Below are positions 46,625 to 55,411 of a stretch of DNA of 64,000 nt, in pieces. The stretch is from JAWKRB01 sp041389885 (lineage in GTDB: Bacteria > Myxococcota_A > Polyangia > Polyangiales > Ga0077539). Numbering within the stretch: the stretch's first letter is position 1; the number at the start of each line of letters is the position of its first letter. The notes beneath the pieces are model-generated. The model saw only the letters and a program-made list of their open reading frames with translations, was not told where the DNA came from and ran no database searches. Both the position numbers and the translations under genes were made by a program. The stretch lies in NCBI GenBank assembly GCA_041389885.1, contig JAWKRB010000009.1, forward strand, positions 1 to 64,000, read 5' to 3'.

Positions 46625-48208
46625 TCAGCCGGGGGGTGGGTTGGGCGGGGGCTCCGCGCGCCTCGGCGCGTTCGCGGCGCCACCCTTCACGTCGATGAAC
46701 AGGTCGGGGATGAAGGGCATCTCCGCGACCTCGCCCCAGCGCTCGAGGTCGGTGGTGTCGTAGATCCTCGTATCGAGAAAGCCCGAGATCAGCGCCGTCG
46801 CGCCGCCGATGATCGACGCGAGCAGGCACACGATGAAGGCGAGCTTCACCCGGCCCGGGGGCTCGGGCTCGATGGGGAGCGACGGGGGGTCGATCACCCG
46901 GAGCTGGTCTCCGCCCGCGAAGCGCGCTCGCTCGAAGTCGCCCTCGCGCTCGAGCTGCCGTCGGAGGAGCACCTGGTAGCTCGCGCGGGTGGTCTCGAGG
47001 TCGGCGCTGAGGCGCTCGTACGCGCTGCGGACCTCGAGCATCGTACGCAGCGTGAGCGGGTTGCGGACGGTGGGCGAGGGCGTCGTCGGCGTGGGCGAGC
47101 GGCTGCCGTTCGCGGCGTCGTCGGAGCGCACGCTCTCGGCGAGCTCCGCGCGGGCGCGGGCCACCTCGGCCTGCAGCGAGGCGATGCGACGCTCACGCTC
47201 GGACCGCGAGAGCTCCACCGTAGAGTGCACCGCCGAGTTGTGCCGAGCCAGGGCGACCCGCAGCTGCTCCGCGAGCTGGGCGCGCTGACGCACGGCGGCC
47301 GACATGGTCGGGTGCGCCTCGGTCATGCCTCGGGCGCGCAGGCCGTTGAGCTCGGCGTCCTTGTTGCGCAGCTGCTCGCGGAGCTGCTGCACGTCCTGCG
47401 GCTCCTCCGAGGGGCGCGGCGCCTCGGCGGTGGGGTTGCGCAGGAGCTCGATGGCCCGGTCGAGCTCGGCGACGCGGGCGCGCACGCGGCGGGTTCGGAC
47501 CGAGCTGCGGTCTTCGGTCGCGCGGGGCGTCGGGGCGGCGCCGGGCTGGTTGATCACCACGCGCCCCTCGCGCTCGCGCCGGATCTCATCGACCATGGCC
47601 TCGTTCGCGCGCGTGAAGTTGTCGAGGGCGTCTTGCTTCTGCGACAGGGTGGTCTCGAGCTGTCGGCGCTGCGCCGTGACCGTGTCGAGGGCCTGACGCG
47701 CGGTCTGCCTCGCGACGATGGTGCGCTCGTTGCGAAAGAGGTCCATCAGGCCCTGCACGGTCTGCTGAGCGCGCTGGCCGTCCTTGTAGACGAACGAGAG
47801 CTTCACGATGTTGCGCTCGACGCGCCGGGCCATGGCGTCGCCGAAGACGTCGAAGATCTTCGTCTCCGAGGTGCGCCCGAAGAGGTGATCGTAGAGGTGC
47901 AGCCGGCGGATCAGGTCGAGCACGTACTGACGCGAGCCGAAGACCTGGTTGATCCGCGACTCGACGAGGCGCTGGACCTCCTCGTCGCCGCGGTCGCCCG
48001 TGTCCATGATCACCTCGAAGGTGGCCTCGGACTTGAAGACCCTGGGGCGCTGGATCACCCAGGCCATGCCGCCGATGATGATCAGCAGGGCGACGGCGAG
48101 GCCGCGGCCCCAATATCGCCCGCCGCGTCTGGCGAGGTTGAAATAGTTCGTCAGCAGGTCTTTGAGCGTGAGGACCTGCTCCTCGTTGTTGGGGCCGCCA
48201 ACGGTCAT
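46625..48208 (-). CDS. Wzz-like chain-length determinant of exopolysaccharide
   Basis: 527 aa. Two transmembrane segments (about 36-54 and 462-484) flank a long periplasmic coiled coil (150-420). A GNVR-like region lies near residue 420 (SYQVLLRRQLEREGDFERARFAGGDQLRVIDPPSLPIEPEPPGR) with the Pro-rich box before the second span. No kinase domain is attached, so the cytoplasmic ATPase must be separate. Start overlaps the stop of the outer-membrane barrel gene (ATGA). Confidence 0.92.
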   Translation of the reverse strand: MTVGGPNNEEQVLTLKDLLTNYFNLARRGGRYWGRGLAVALLIIIGGMAWVIQRPRVFKSEATFEVIMDTGDRGDEEVQRLVESRINQVFGSRQYVLDLIRRLHLYDHLFGRTSETKIFDVFGDAMARRVERNIVKLSFVYKDGQRAQQTVQGLMDLFRNERTIVARQTARQALDTVTAQRRQLETTLSQKQDALDNFTRANEAMVDEIRREREGRVVINQPGAAPTPRATEDRSSVRTRRVRARVAELDRAIELLRNPTAEAPRPSEEPQDVQQLREQLRNKDAELNGLRARGMTEAHPTMSAAVRQRAQLAEQLRVALARHNSAVHSTVELSRSERERRIASLQAEVARARAELAESVRSDDAANGSRSPTPTTPSPTVRNPLTLRTMLEVRSAYERLSADLETTRASYQVLLRRQLEREGDFERARFAGGDQLRVIDPPSLPIEPEPPGRVKLAFIVCLLASIIGGATALISGFLDTRIYDTTDLERWGEVAEMPFIPDLFIDVKGGAANAPRRAEPPPNPPPG

Positions 48209-49842
48209 CTTGGTGCCTCTTCGGGTGCGGCGTCCTGTTGGGGCTCGCCTTCAGTCGGTTCCGCGCTGGGCGTGGGCGTCGCCTCGGGGCGTCGCGGGAG
48301 ATTCGTGGGGTTGGTCGGCCGCGAGGGGCCATTTCTTGGCGGCGACCCGTCTGGGCGCGCCAGCTCGTTCGCGGTGCGCGGCGCGCCCTGCGCGTTGAAT
48401 TGCCTCTGGATCTCGGCGTTGATCGCGTCTTCGCTGGGCCGGTCTCCCATCGGGTCGCCGTCGGTCGGGGCGTCGTCGTACGGGTCCCTCGGGCTCGCCT
48501 GGGCCTCGTCGCTCGGGCTCTGCGACGCCCCCGCGGCGCGGGCGTTGGCCTGGGCGTCGAGCTCTTCGAACGCGACGAGGGGCTCGGTCGGACCATCGCC
48601 CACCGAGGTCGACACGGCGAGTCCGACCATGCCCACGTGTCGAACGATCTCGTTGATCGCCCCAGGTACCTGCGCCGTCACGCGCGACCAGAAGAAGTCG
48701 TACCGGGCGAAGATCCCGAAGCGCGGGCTCGGCGACCACCGCAGGCCGCCCCCGGCGTTGAAGTTGATGGTCTCGACGTCGCGGATCGTGTTGGGCGCCG
48801 CGCCGGGTCGCTGGTCGTAGTTCTGCGTGACGCCGTAGTCTCCCTGCGCCGAGCCCGTGAACACCCACGCGCCGCGGTTCGGCCGGAACAAGAAGCTCAG
48901 GGCTGACCCCGCCACGCGCCCGACCCCGCCCGCCGCCACCTGCGTCGGCGGGCAGGCCTCCCCCGCGCGCACGGCCACGTTGCACCGGGTCGAGGCCACG
49001 ATGGCGTACTCGTACCGGGCGTCGAAGCTCAGGGCGACCCCATCTCGCGGCTCGGCCCAGCCCAGGCCGGCGTGGACGTACGGTCCCGCGAGAAAGTCGG
49101 TGCGGTTGTTCTGGTCTTGGAGCGTGTCGACGCCCCCGAGGAGAAAGGTGGTGAAGGTGTCGCTCCAGCGCCGCCGGATCCCCGCGTAGGCGGTCACCCG
49201 CGCGAGCCAGTCGGAGACCCCGTCGATGAGAAATCCCTCGCCGCGCCCCGCCAGCTCCAGCGTGTTGTTCTCGGTGACGTCGTAGGCCAGCGTGACGGCG
49301 CCAGCGGCGCTCGAGAGGTTGTTGCGCGCCGCCCCCTCGGGAATGTCGACGGCGTGGCGGTTGAGCGCCAGCGCCGAGAGCGTGAGCCGGGTGCGCTCGC
49401 CGAACTCACGCGTGAGGTCGAGGTGGCCGTTGACCTCGCCGTAGAGCCCGCGCTGAAACACCAGGTCGGTCGACTGCGCCCGCCCGAGCAGCAGCGAGGT
49501 GCGCCCGAGCACGTACGACGCGTCGCCCTCGAGGCTCCAGCGCTCGTCGTCGGAGTTCCACAGCACGGCGTACCGGGTGATCGACACGAGGTCGCTCTGC
49601 CCGATGTCGCGGCCCTCGCCCGAGGTGAAATAGAACTCGCCGCGGGTGCGGAGGAGCTGCCGAAAGGTCTCGGTGCGATGGCCGAGCTGGAGGTCGATCG
49701 CGGCGCGGGAGATCACGCCGTCGCCGAACTCGAGCGTTCGCTGGTTCAGCACCGTGGAGTCGTAGCCCCCGGCCAATTCCAGGCCCGCTGCCGCCGCGAG
49801 CTGCATCGGGACCACAGCCAACAGAGCGATCGCCGTCGTCAT
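48205..49842 (-). CDS. outer-membrane beta-barrel protein of the exopolysaccharide locus
   Basis: 545 aa. Signal peptide MTTAIALLAVVPMQLAAAAG; then alternating beta-strands with aromatic ends through about residue 420 (LELAGGYDSTVLNQRT, FFWSRVTAQVPGAINEIVRH). The last 120 residues are a disordered Pro/Asp/Glu tail. Proteins of this type accompany Wza and Wzz in XrtA/EpsH-like systems and are thought to help secretion or outer-membrane passage. First gene of a three-gene minus-strand unit (barrel, Wzz, Wza). Confidence 0.8.
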   Translation of the reverse strand: MTTAIALLAVVPMQLAAAAGLELAGGYDSTVLNQRTLEFGDGVISRAAIDLQLGHRTETFRQLLRTRGEFYFTSGEGRDIGQSDLVSITRYAVLWNSDDERWSLEGDASYVLGRTSLLLGRAQSTDLVFQRGLYGEVNGHLDLTREFGERTRLTLSALALNRHAVDIPEGAARNNLSSAAGAVTLAYDVTENNTLELAGRGEGFLIDGVSDWLARVTAYAGIRRRWSDTFTTFLLGGVDTLQDQNNRTDFLAGPYVHAGLGWAEPRDGVALSFDARYEYAIVASTRCNVAVRAGEACPPTQVAAGGVGRVAGSALSFLFRPNRGAWVFTGSAQGDYGVTQNYDQRPGAAPNTIRDVETINFNAGGGLRWSPSPRFGIFARYDFFWSRVTAQVPGAINEIVRHVGMVGLAVSTSVGDGPTEPLVAFEELDAQANARAAGASQSPSDEAQASPRDPYDDAPTDGDPMGDRPSEDAINAEIQRQFNAQGAPRTANELARPDGSPPRNGPSRPTNPTNLPRRPEATPTPSAEPTEGEPQQDAAPEEAPR

Positions 49843-50028
49843 CGCGCGCCTTGTGTCATTTCCTCGTCATCACTCGGCGGGCGCAGAGGCCGCCGCGGGC
49901 CGGATCGTACCGGACAATCCCGTCGATTCTGAGTGATCCCGTATGGCATGATGGCGCCGCCGCTGTCGAGGTCCTGCATCGGGCCGAGCGGGTGAACGGT
50001 CCGGTCTCGACGCTGAGGTGTCATCGGA

Positions 50029-50877
50029 ATGAAGCGAATCGCTTTTGTAGTCGCCGCCGGGGTGGTGATCGCCGCCGGGGGGCTCGTGACCCTGAAGGCC
50101 TGGCGCTACCGCAAAGAGGCCCAGCTATGGCACGGCCGCTGGCTCTCGCTGCACAGCGACCCCGGCGGGCGCGATCACTACCGCGCCGACAACGAGCGGC
50201 TCCGCGCCCAGGGGGTCGTTCGCCACCGGGTGGTCTTTCTGGGCGCGAGCATCACCGAGATGCTCGACCTGGCGGGGAGCTTTCCCGACCGAAACTTCGT
50301 CAACCGCGGCGCCGGCGGCCAGCTCGTGTGGCAGCAGTTTCTTCGCCTCGACGACGACGCGCTCTCGCTCCGCCCCGAGGCGGTGGTGCTGAAGATGTGC
50401 GCGATCAACCTCCTGCCCGACGCGCCGCCGCTCGAGGAGGCCCAGCGCTACTTCGCCATGATGGCCGAGCGGGTGCGGGGGCGCGGGGTCAAGGCCGTGC
50501 TCGCGACCGCGGTGCCGGTCTCGCGGCGCTGGGACATGGCCGAGGCCGACGGCCGGGCTACCCCGCAGATCGTGCGATTCAACAACTGGGTGCGAGACCA
50601 GGCGCGGCTCCACCACGACCTGGTGCTCGACTACGCGCAGGTGCTCGCCGACGACCAGGGCTACCTCCCCGACTCGCTCACCGACGACGGCCTGCACCCC
50701 AACGAGGTCGGTCGTCGCCGCATGCTCGCGCTCATTCGCACCGTGCTCATCGAAGGGCGCGGCCAGCCGCAGGTCGAGGCGCCGCCCGCCGCCGACGGAG
50801 GGGTCGTCGAGGCGCCCGCGCCGACGCCCGCCGGCGACGCGGCGCTGCCTCCCGGGCAGGAGCCCAAGGACCGTTGA
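50029..50877 (+). CDS. membrane-anchored SGNH/GDSL hydrolase
   Basis: 282 aa. One N-terminal anchor (residues 4-22), then an SGNH domain: block I VFLGASITEML (nucleophile Ser), block II NRGAGG, block III-like KMCAINLLPD and the catalytic DDGLHPN (Asp-x-x-His). It likely removes or adds acyl groups on an exported glycan. The promoter region is shared with the divergent barrel gene (186 bp). First gene of a coupled series with two glycosyltransferases and an acetyltransferase. Confidence 0.85.
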   Translation: MKRIAFVVAAGVVIAAGGLVTLKAWRYRKEAQLWHGRWLSLHSDPGGRDHYRADNERLRAQGVVRHRVVFLGASITEMLDLAGSFPDRNFVNRGAGGQLVWQQFLRLDDDALSLRPEAVVLKMCAINLLPDAPPLEEAQRYFAMMAERVRGRGVKAVLATAVPVSRRWDMAEADGRATPQIVRFNNWVRDQARLHHDLVLDYAQVLADDQGYLPDSLTDDGLHPNEVGRRRMLALIRTVLIEGRGQPQVEAPPAADGGVVEAPAPTPAGDAALPPGQEPKDR

Positions 50878-52037
50878 GACCCGCGCTCACGGTGCTCTCG
50901 ATCCTCGACGCTCCTGTGGTCACCGGGCCGGCGCGGGGGCTGATTCACCTCTCCCGCGCCCTGCCGCCTTCGGTGCGGCTCCACGTCGCCCTGCTCCAGG
51001 GGAGAGGGGCGGGCGCTCCGCCGCCCCTGGCGGAGCTCTCGGGCGGCGCGATGGAGACCTCGGTGCTGCCCGAGCTCGCGCCCTTCGACCCGCTGATCTT
51101 CGTGCGCGCCGCGGCGATCGCGCGGCGCATCGGCGCGGGCGTCGTGCAGAGCCACTCCTACAAGCCTCACGTCATCGCCCTGGGGTTGAGCCGAGCGATG
51201 GGCCTGCCCTGGATCGGCCACCACCACGGGTGGACCGCGGAGAACGACAAGGTGAAGCGGTACCACCGCGTCGACGCGCTGACGCTCCCGCGGGCCGACC
51301 GGGTCGTCGCCGTGGCCAGGAGCGCGCGGGACATCGTCGTCCGCGAGGGCGTCGCGGCGGGCAACGTGGTGATCATCCCGAACGCCGTCGACCGCAGGGA
51401 CATCGACACCCCGATGAGCCGCGACGAGGCCCGCGCGGCGCTCTCGATCCCCGCGGGGCGCTTCGTGGCCTGCGTGGTGGGGCGGCTCTCGCACGAGAAG
51501 GGGCAGGACGTCGCCCTCGAGGCCCTGGCGCGCTGCGCCGCCGAGGGCGCCGACATCACCCTCGCCTTCGCGGGCGACGGTCCCGACCGCGAGGCCCTCG
51601 AGGCGCGCACCGACGCGCTCAAGCTCCGAGACCGGGTGCTCTTTCTCGGGCACCAGCGCAGCGTGGGGCCGGTGTACCGCGCGTGCGACATGATGGTGAT
51701 GCCCTCGCGGTCCGAGGCCATGCCCAACGCGCTGCTTGAGGCGATGACCCTGGGGGTGCCCGCGGTGGCCACGCGCGTGGGCGGCGTGCCCGAGGTCGCC
51801 GAGGACGGCGAGAGCGCATGGATCGTTCCCCCCGACGACCCCGCCGCCCTCGCCGCGGCGATGCGCGCGTGCGCGGCAGACGAGGCCGAGCGCGCGCGGC
51901 GCACGTCTCGCGCGAGGGAGCTCGCCCGCGAGAACCACGACCCGGGCGCGCGCGCCCGGCGCTACCTCGACGTGTACGAGGCGCTGCTCCACCGGGTGCT
52001 CGCGCCCCGCGCCGCGGCGGGAGGAGGGGGCGCATGA
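50874..52037 (+). CDS. GT4-family glycosyltransferase
   Basis: 387 aa from TTG at 50874 overlapping the previous stop by 4 nt. GT-B fold: N-terminal VQSHSYKPHVIAL, linker IIPNAVDRRD, C-terminal VVGRLSHEKGQDVALEAL and EAMPNALLEAMTLGVPAVATRVGG (E-x7-E motif). Uses a nucleotide sugar to extend the lipid-linked repeat unit of the exopolysaccharide. Overlaps the acetyltransferase gene by ATGA. Confidence 0.93.
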   Translation: MRPALTVLSILDAPVVTGPARGLIHLSRALPPSVRLHVALLQGRGAGAPPPLAELSGGAMETSVLPELAPFDPLIFVRAAAIARRIGAGVVQSHSYKPHVIALGLSRAMGLPWIGHHHGWTAENDKVKRYHRVDALTLPRADRVVAVARSARDIVVREGVAAGNVVIIPNAVDRRDIDTPMSRDEARAALSIPAGRFVACVVGRLSHEKGQDVALEALARCAAEGADITLAFAGDGPDREALEARTDALKLRDRVLFLGHQRSVGPVYRACDMMVMPSRSEAMPNALLEAMTLGVPAVATRVGGVPEVAEDGESAWIVPPDDPAALAAAMRACAADEAERARRTSRARELARENHDPGARARRYLDVYEALLHRVLAPRAAAGGGGA

Positions 52038-52660
52038 ACGCGCGATCGATCATGAAGCGGGTGTTGCACGCGGCGTCGACGGGGGCGGTGGCGCCGCTCC
52101 TCGCGCTCTACACCGCCGAGCGCCTCGCGCTGCCCGAGTCGCGCCGCGACCCGCTGTTTCAAGGCTACTCCCAGGCGCTCGCGATGGTGCCGGGGTTCAC
52201 CGGGCAGTACCTGCGCCGCGCGTTCTACGCCGCCGTGCTCGACGCGTGCGACCTCGACACCTGCGTCCAGTGGGGGACCATCTTCTCCTCGACGCACGCG
52301 CGCCTCGGTCGGGGCGTCTACGTCGGCGCGCGCTGCATGCTGGGCCGCGTCGACCTGGCGCCGCACGCGACGCTGGGGTCCAACGTCGACATCCTCTCGG
52401 GCAAGAACCAGCACGGCTTCGACGACCCCGACACGCCCGTGCAAGACCAGCCGGGCCGCTACGAGGTGGTGCGCATCGGCACGAACACCTGGGTCGGCAA
52501 CGGCGCGGTGGTCCTCGCCGACGTGGGCGCGCGGTGCGTGGTGGCGGCGGGCGCGGTGGTGACCTCCGAGGTGCCCGACGACGTGGTGGTGGGGGGCAAC
52601 CCCGCCCGCGTGCTCCGGCGTCGTGACCCCGAGACCCGGCGATGGGTGCGCGCGACATGA
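52034..52660 (+). CDS. left-handed beta-helix (LbH) O-acetyltransferase
   Basis: 208 aa. Hexapeptide repeats run from about residue 95 (LGRGVYVGARCMLGRVDLAPHATLGSNVDIL), then HGF as catalytic-His region, IGTNTWVGNGAVVLADVGARCVVAAGAVVTSEVP and VVGGNPARVL, the typical LbH ending. Acetyl-CoA-dependent acetylation of a sugar is expected. N-terminal 90 residues are helical. Both ends overlap neighbours by 4 nt, showing a tightly coupled operon. Confidence 0.9.
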   Translation: MNARSIMKRVLHAASTGAVAPLLALYTAERLALPESRRDPLFQGYSQALAMVPGFTGQYLRRAFYAAVLDACDLDTCVQWGTIFSSTHARLGRGVYVGARCMLGRVDLAPHATLGSNVDILSGKNQHGFDDPDTPVQDQPGRYEVVRIGTNTWVGNGAVVLADVGARCVVAAGAVVTSEVPDDVVVGGNPARVLRRRDPETRRWVRAT

Positions 52661-53871
52661 GGGTCCTCGCGCTGACGCACCGCACGCCCTTTCCGCCCGA
52701 CAAGGGCGACAAGATCCGCGCGCACCACCTGTTGACCGGGGTCGCGCGCCGGGGCGTGGAGGTGCACCTCGTGGCCTTCGCCGAGCCGCCCTCCGACGCG
52801 GCCTACGCGGCGCGGCTCCGTCGTGACTTCGCGAGCGTCACGCTCATCCCCCTCGACCTCCGCGTGCAGCGGGTTCGCGCGCTCACGGCGCTGCTCGGGG
52901 CCACGCCGCTCACGGTCCCGGCCTTCGACACGGCGGCGATGCGCGAGGCCGTCGACCTGCGCGTGCGAGACCTCCGCCCCGACGTGATCTTCGCCGAGAG
53001 CTCCAGCATGGCGCCCTACGCCCTGGCCCACGCCGGGGTGCCTCTCCTCATGGACTTCGTCGACGCCGACTCGGCCAAATGGCGCGCCTACGCCGAGGCC
53101 GCCCGCCCGCCGATGAGCCTGATCTACGCGCGGGAGGCCCGAACGCTCGCGCGCTTCGAGCGCGAGGTCGCCCTGCGCGCCCGCGTCTCCGTGATCACCG
53201 CGGCGCGGGAGCGCGCGCTGATGAACGAGATCGCGCCTGGGTGCGACGTGCGCGTGCTCGCGAACGGCGTCGACACCGACTACTTCGCCGCTCGATCTGA
53301 GGCCCCCACCGACGCCTCGATGGTCTTCTTCGGGGCCATGGACTATGCCGCCAACGTCGAGGCCGCCGTGAGCCTCGTTCGTGAGGTGCTCCCGAAGGTG
53401 CGCGCGCGGCACCCCGAGGCGAGGGTGGTCATCGCCGGGGCGCGCCCTTCGGCCGAGGTTCGACGGCTCGCAGAAGACAGCTCTGTGATTGTCACGGGTT
53501 ACGTGTCAGACATGAGGCCAGTGGTGCAGGGTTGCGCGCTGGGGGTCTTCCCTTTGAGGGTCGCGCGGGGGGTGCAGAACAAGGTGCTGGAGGCGATGGC
53601 GATGGGCGTGCCTGTGGTCACGTCACCCGCGGTCGCCGAGGGGGTCACCGCGACGCCGGGCGATGAGATCTCCGTGGCGCCGGTCGACGACGCCGGGGCG
53701 TCCACCGCCGCGGCCGTGTGCGCGCTCCTCGAGGACCGAGCGCAGGCGAGGGCGATGGCCGCGCGGGCTCGTCTCCGGGTCGAGCGCGACTACGGGTGGG
53801 CGCCGAGGGCGGCGGAGCTCCATGAGCTCCTGGCCGAGGTCGCCCTCAGCGCCGGGCGACGCGGGCCCTGA
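52657..53871 (+). CDS. GT4-family glycosyltransferase of the XrtA/EpsH-associated type
   Basis: 404 aa from ATG at 52657, inside the ATGA overlap with the acetyltransferase stop (an ATG at 52642 is less likely). Opening LALTHRTPFPPDKGDKIRAHHLL and central FFGAMDYAANVEAA followed by VQNKVLEAMAMGVPVVTSP fit the TIGR03087-like sugar transferases linked to PEP-CTERM/XrtA loci. No exosortase or PEP-CTERM substrate is present in this window. The 3' end overlaps the convergent wzx by 26 bp. Confidence 0.9.
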   Translation: MRVLALTHRTPFPPDKGDKIRAHHLLTGVARRGVEVHLVAFAEPPSDAAYAARLRRDFASVTLIPLDLRVQRVRALTALLGATPLTVPAFDTAAMREAVDLRVRDLRPDVIFAESSSMAPYALAHAGVPLLMDFVDADSAKWRAYAEAARPPMSLIYAREARTLARFEREVALRARVSVITAARERALMNEIAPGCDVRVLANGVDTDYFAARSEAPTDASMVFFGAMDYAANVEAAVSLVREVLPKVRARHPEARVVIAGARPSAEVRRLAEDSSVIVTGYVSDMRPVVQGCALGVFPLRVARGVQNKVLEAMAMGVPVVTSPAVAEGVTATPGDEISVAPVDDAGASTAAAVCALLEDRAQARAMAARARLRVERDYGWAPRAAELHELLAEVALSAGRRGP

Positions 53872-55354
53872 CGAAGGCGCGCTCGGCGGACGAGAACGAC
53901 GCGAAGACCGCGCCGGCGACGTAGACCAGGAGCACGGCGAAGCAGGTGATCCCGAGGGTCACGAGGTGCAGGTGCAGGTTCGCCCGCTCCGCGAGCCGCA
54001 GCAGGCCGTACGCGGGGATCAGCGGGGGCAGGGTGCGCACGAAGACGTTGAAGAGGTGCTCCCAGATGCTCACGCCGATCCGGCGGCACACGAAGTAGGG
54101 GAGCACCAGGGCGCTGTTGATCGCCGCGGGGACGAAGGTCGCGAAGGCCACGCCGGCGATGCCCCAGGTGCGCACGAGCACCACCGACATCACGAGGTTG
54201 AGCGCGCCCTCGACGATGGTCAGCCGCGCGGGGATCGTGAGCTCGCCGAGGCCCTCGAAGATGGGCCGGGCCAGGGCGCGCCCCGCGATCTGCGCGATGA
54301 ACGCCGCGGCGAGCCACATGAGCGGCTCGCGGCCGTGGTCGGCGTGGCTCGGCCCCAGCCACAGGGCGAGCACGTGGTGGCCCCAGACGAAGAACACCAG
54401 GGCCACGGGCATGACGAAGCACATCGCGACCTTCGTGCCCGTGCGCCAGAGGGTCTGGAGCACGTGGATCTCCTTGCGCGCCGCGGCCTCGCTGACGCCG
54501 GGGAGCAGCACCAGGGTCGCCCGGTCGATGCCGTCGCGGGCGTAGTCCACCAGGCGCAGCGGGATGACGTAGTAGGTCACCGAGGCGGGCCCGAGCGCCT
54601 GCGAGATGACGAACTCGTCCGTGTAGTTGATGAGCTTCTCCGACAGCGTGAACAAGAACGACTGGGCGCTGAAGGTGAAGAGCACCGAGAGCCTCGCGCG
54701 GCGAAAGAGCGTGAGGGAGACCCGGAGCTGGGGCAGGAGCCTTCGCGCGAAGGTGTACGCGAGGGCCTGCTCGAGCATGAACGAGACCATGGTGATGATC
54801 CCGACGACGAGCACGGTGGGTCGCATCGAGACGGCGACGACGGTGGCGACGGTTCGCGCGAGGAGCAGCGCGAAGTTGTAGCGGTTCATCACGTCGAAGC
54901 GCTGCAGCCCCATGACCACGCCGCCGTAGACGCTGCCGGGGAACTGCACCAGCAGCGCGACGCCCATCATCACCACCATCGCCCGCGCCTCGTTGGCGTG
55001 CTGCGCGGGGACGTTGAACAGCTCGGGCATCGGGCCCGCGATGAGCAGGGCCAGGACGAAGCACAGCACGCCGAAGGCGAGGTAGACCCCGAAGATGGTG
55101 GAGACGGTCTCGTCGAGGCTGCGCTGGTCGTCCTTGGCGTGGTGCTCGGCGACGAACTTCACGATCGCCGCGCCGAGGCCGAAATACAGCACCCCCGAGT
55201 AGCCCACGAGGCCCGAGACCAGCGCCACGATGCCGTAGCCCTCGTCACCCAGCCGGTGCACGAGGAAGGGCGTGAGCAGCAGCGAGATGACCAGCTGGCT
55301 GGCGAGGAGCGCCCACTGGGAGGTGATGTTGCGGACGAGCCGACCGAGGTCCAT
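53846..55354 (-). CDS. Wzx-like polysaccharide flippase
   Basis: 502 aa with about 12-14 hydrophobic spans (MATE/MOP superfamily). Typical start ITSQWALLASQLVISLLLTPFLVHRLGDEGYG, then PGSVYGGVVMGLQRFDVMNRY. Flips lipid-linked repeat units across the inner membrane. Its 3' end overlaps the glycosyltransferase gene tail to tail. Confidence 0.9.
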   Translation of the reverse strand: MDLGRLVRNITSQWALLASQLVISLLLTPFLVHRLGDEGYGIVALVSGLVGYSGVLYFGLGAAIVKFVAEHHAKDDQRSLDETVSTIFGVYLAFGVLCFVLALLIAGPMPELFNVPAQHANEARAMVVMMGVALLVQFPGSVYGGVVMGLQRFDVMNRYNFALLLARTVATVVAVSMRPTVLVVGIITMVSFMLEQALAYTFARRLLPQLRVSLTLFRRARLSVLFTFSAQSFLFTLSEKLINYTDEFVISQALGPASVTYYVIPLRLVDYARDGIDRATLVLLPGVSEAAARKEIHVLQTLWRTGTKVAMCFVMPVALVFFVWGHHVLALWLGPSHADHGREPLMWLAAAFIAQIAGRALARPIFEGLGELTIPARLTIVEGALNLVMSVVLVRTWGIAGVAFATFVPAAINSALVLPYFVCRRIGVSIWEHLFNVFVRTLPPLIPAYGLLRLAERANLHLHLVTLGITCFAVLLVYVAGAVFASFSSAERAFVRARVARR

Positions 55355-55411
55355 GCGAGGCGCCGGAGACTACACGCTCGCCGCGGTCACACGAAGCTCG
55401 GCCTCAGGGAT

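Noticed and set aside
47040..47290. Small plus-strand frames opposite wzz
   Set aside because: Ser/Arg-rich shadows of the coiled-coil coding region.
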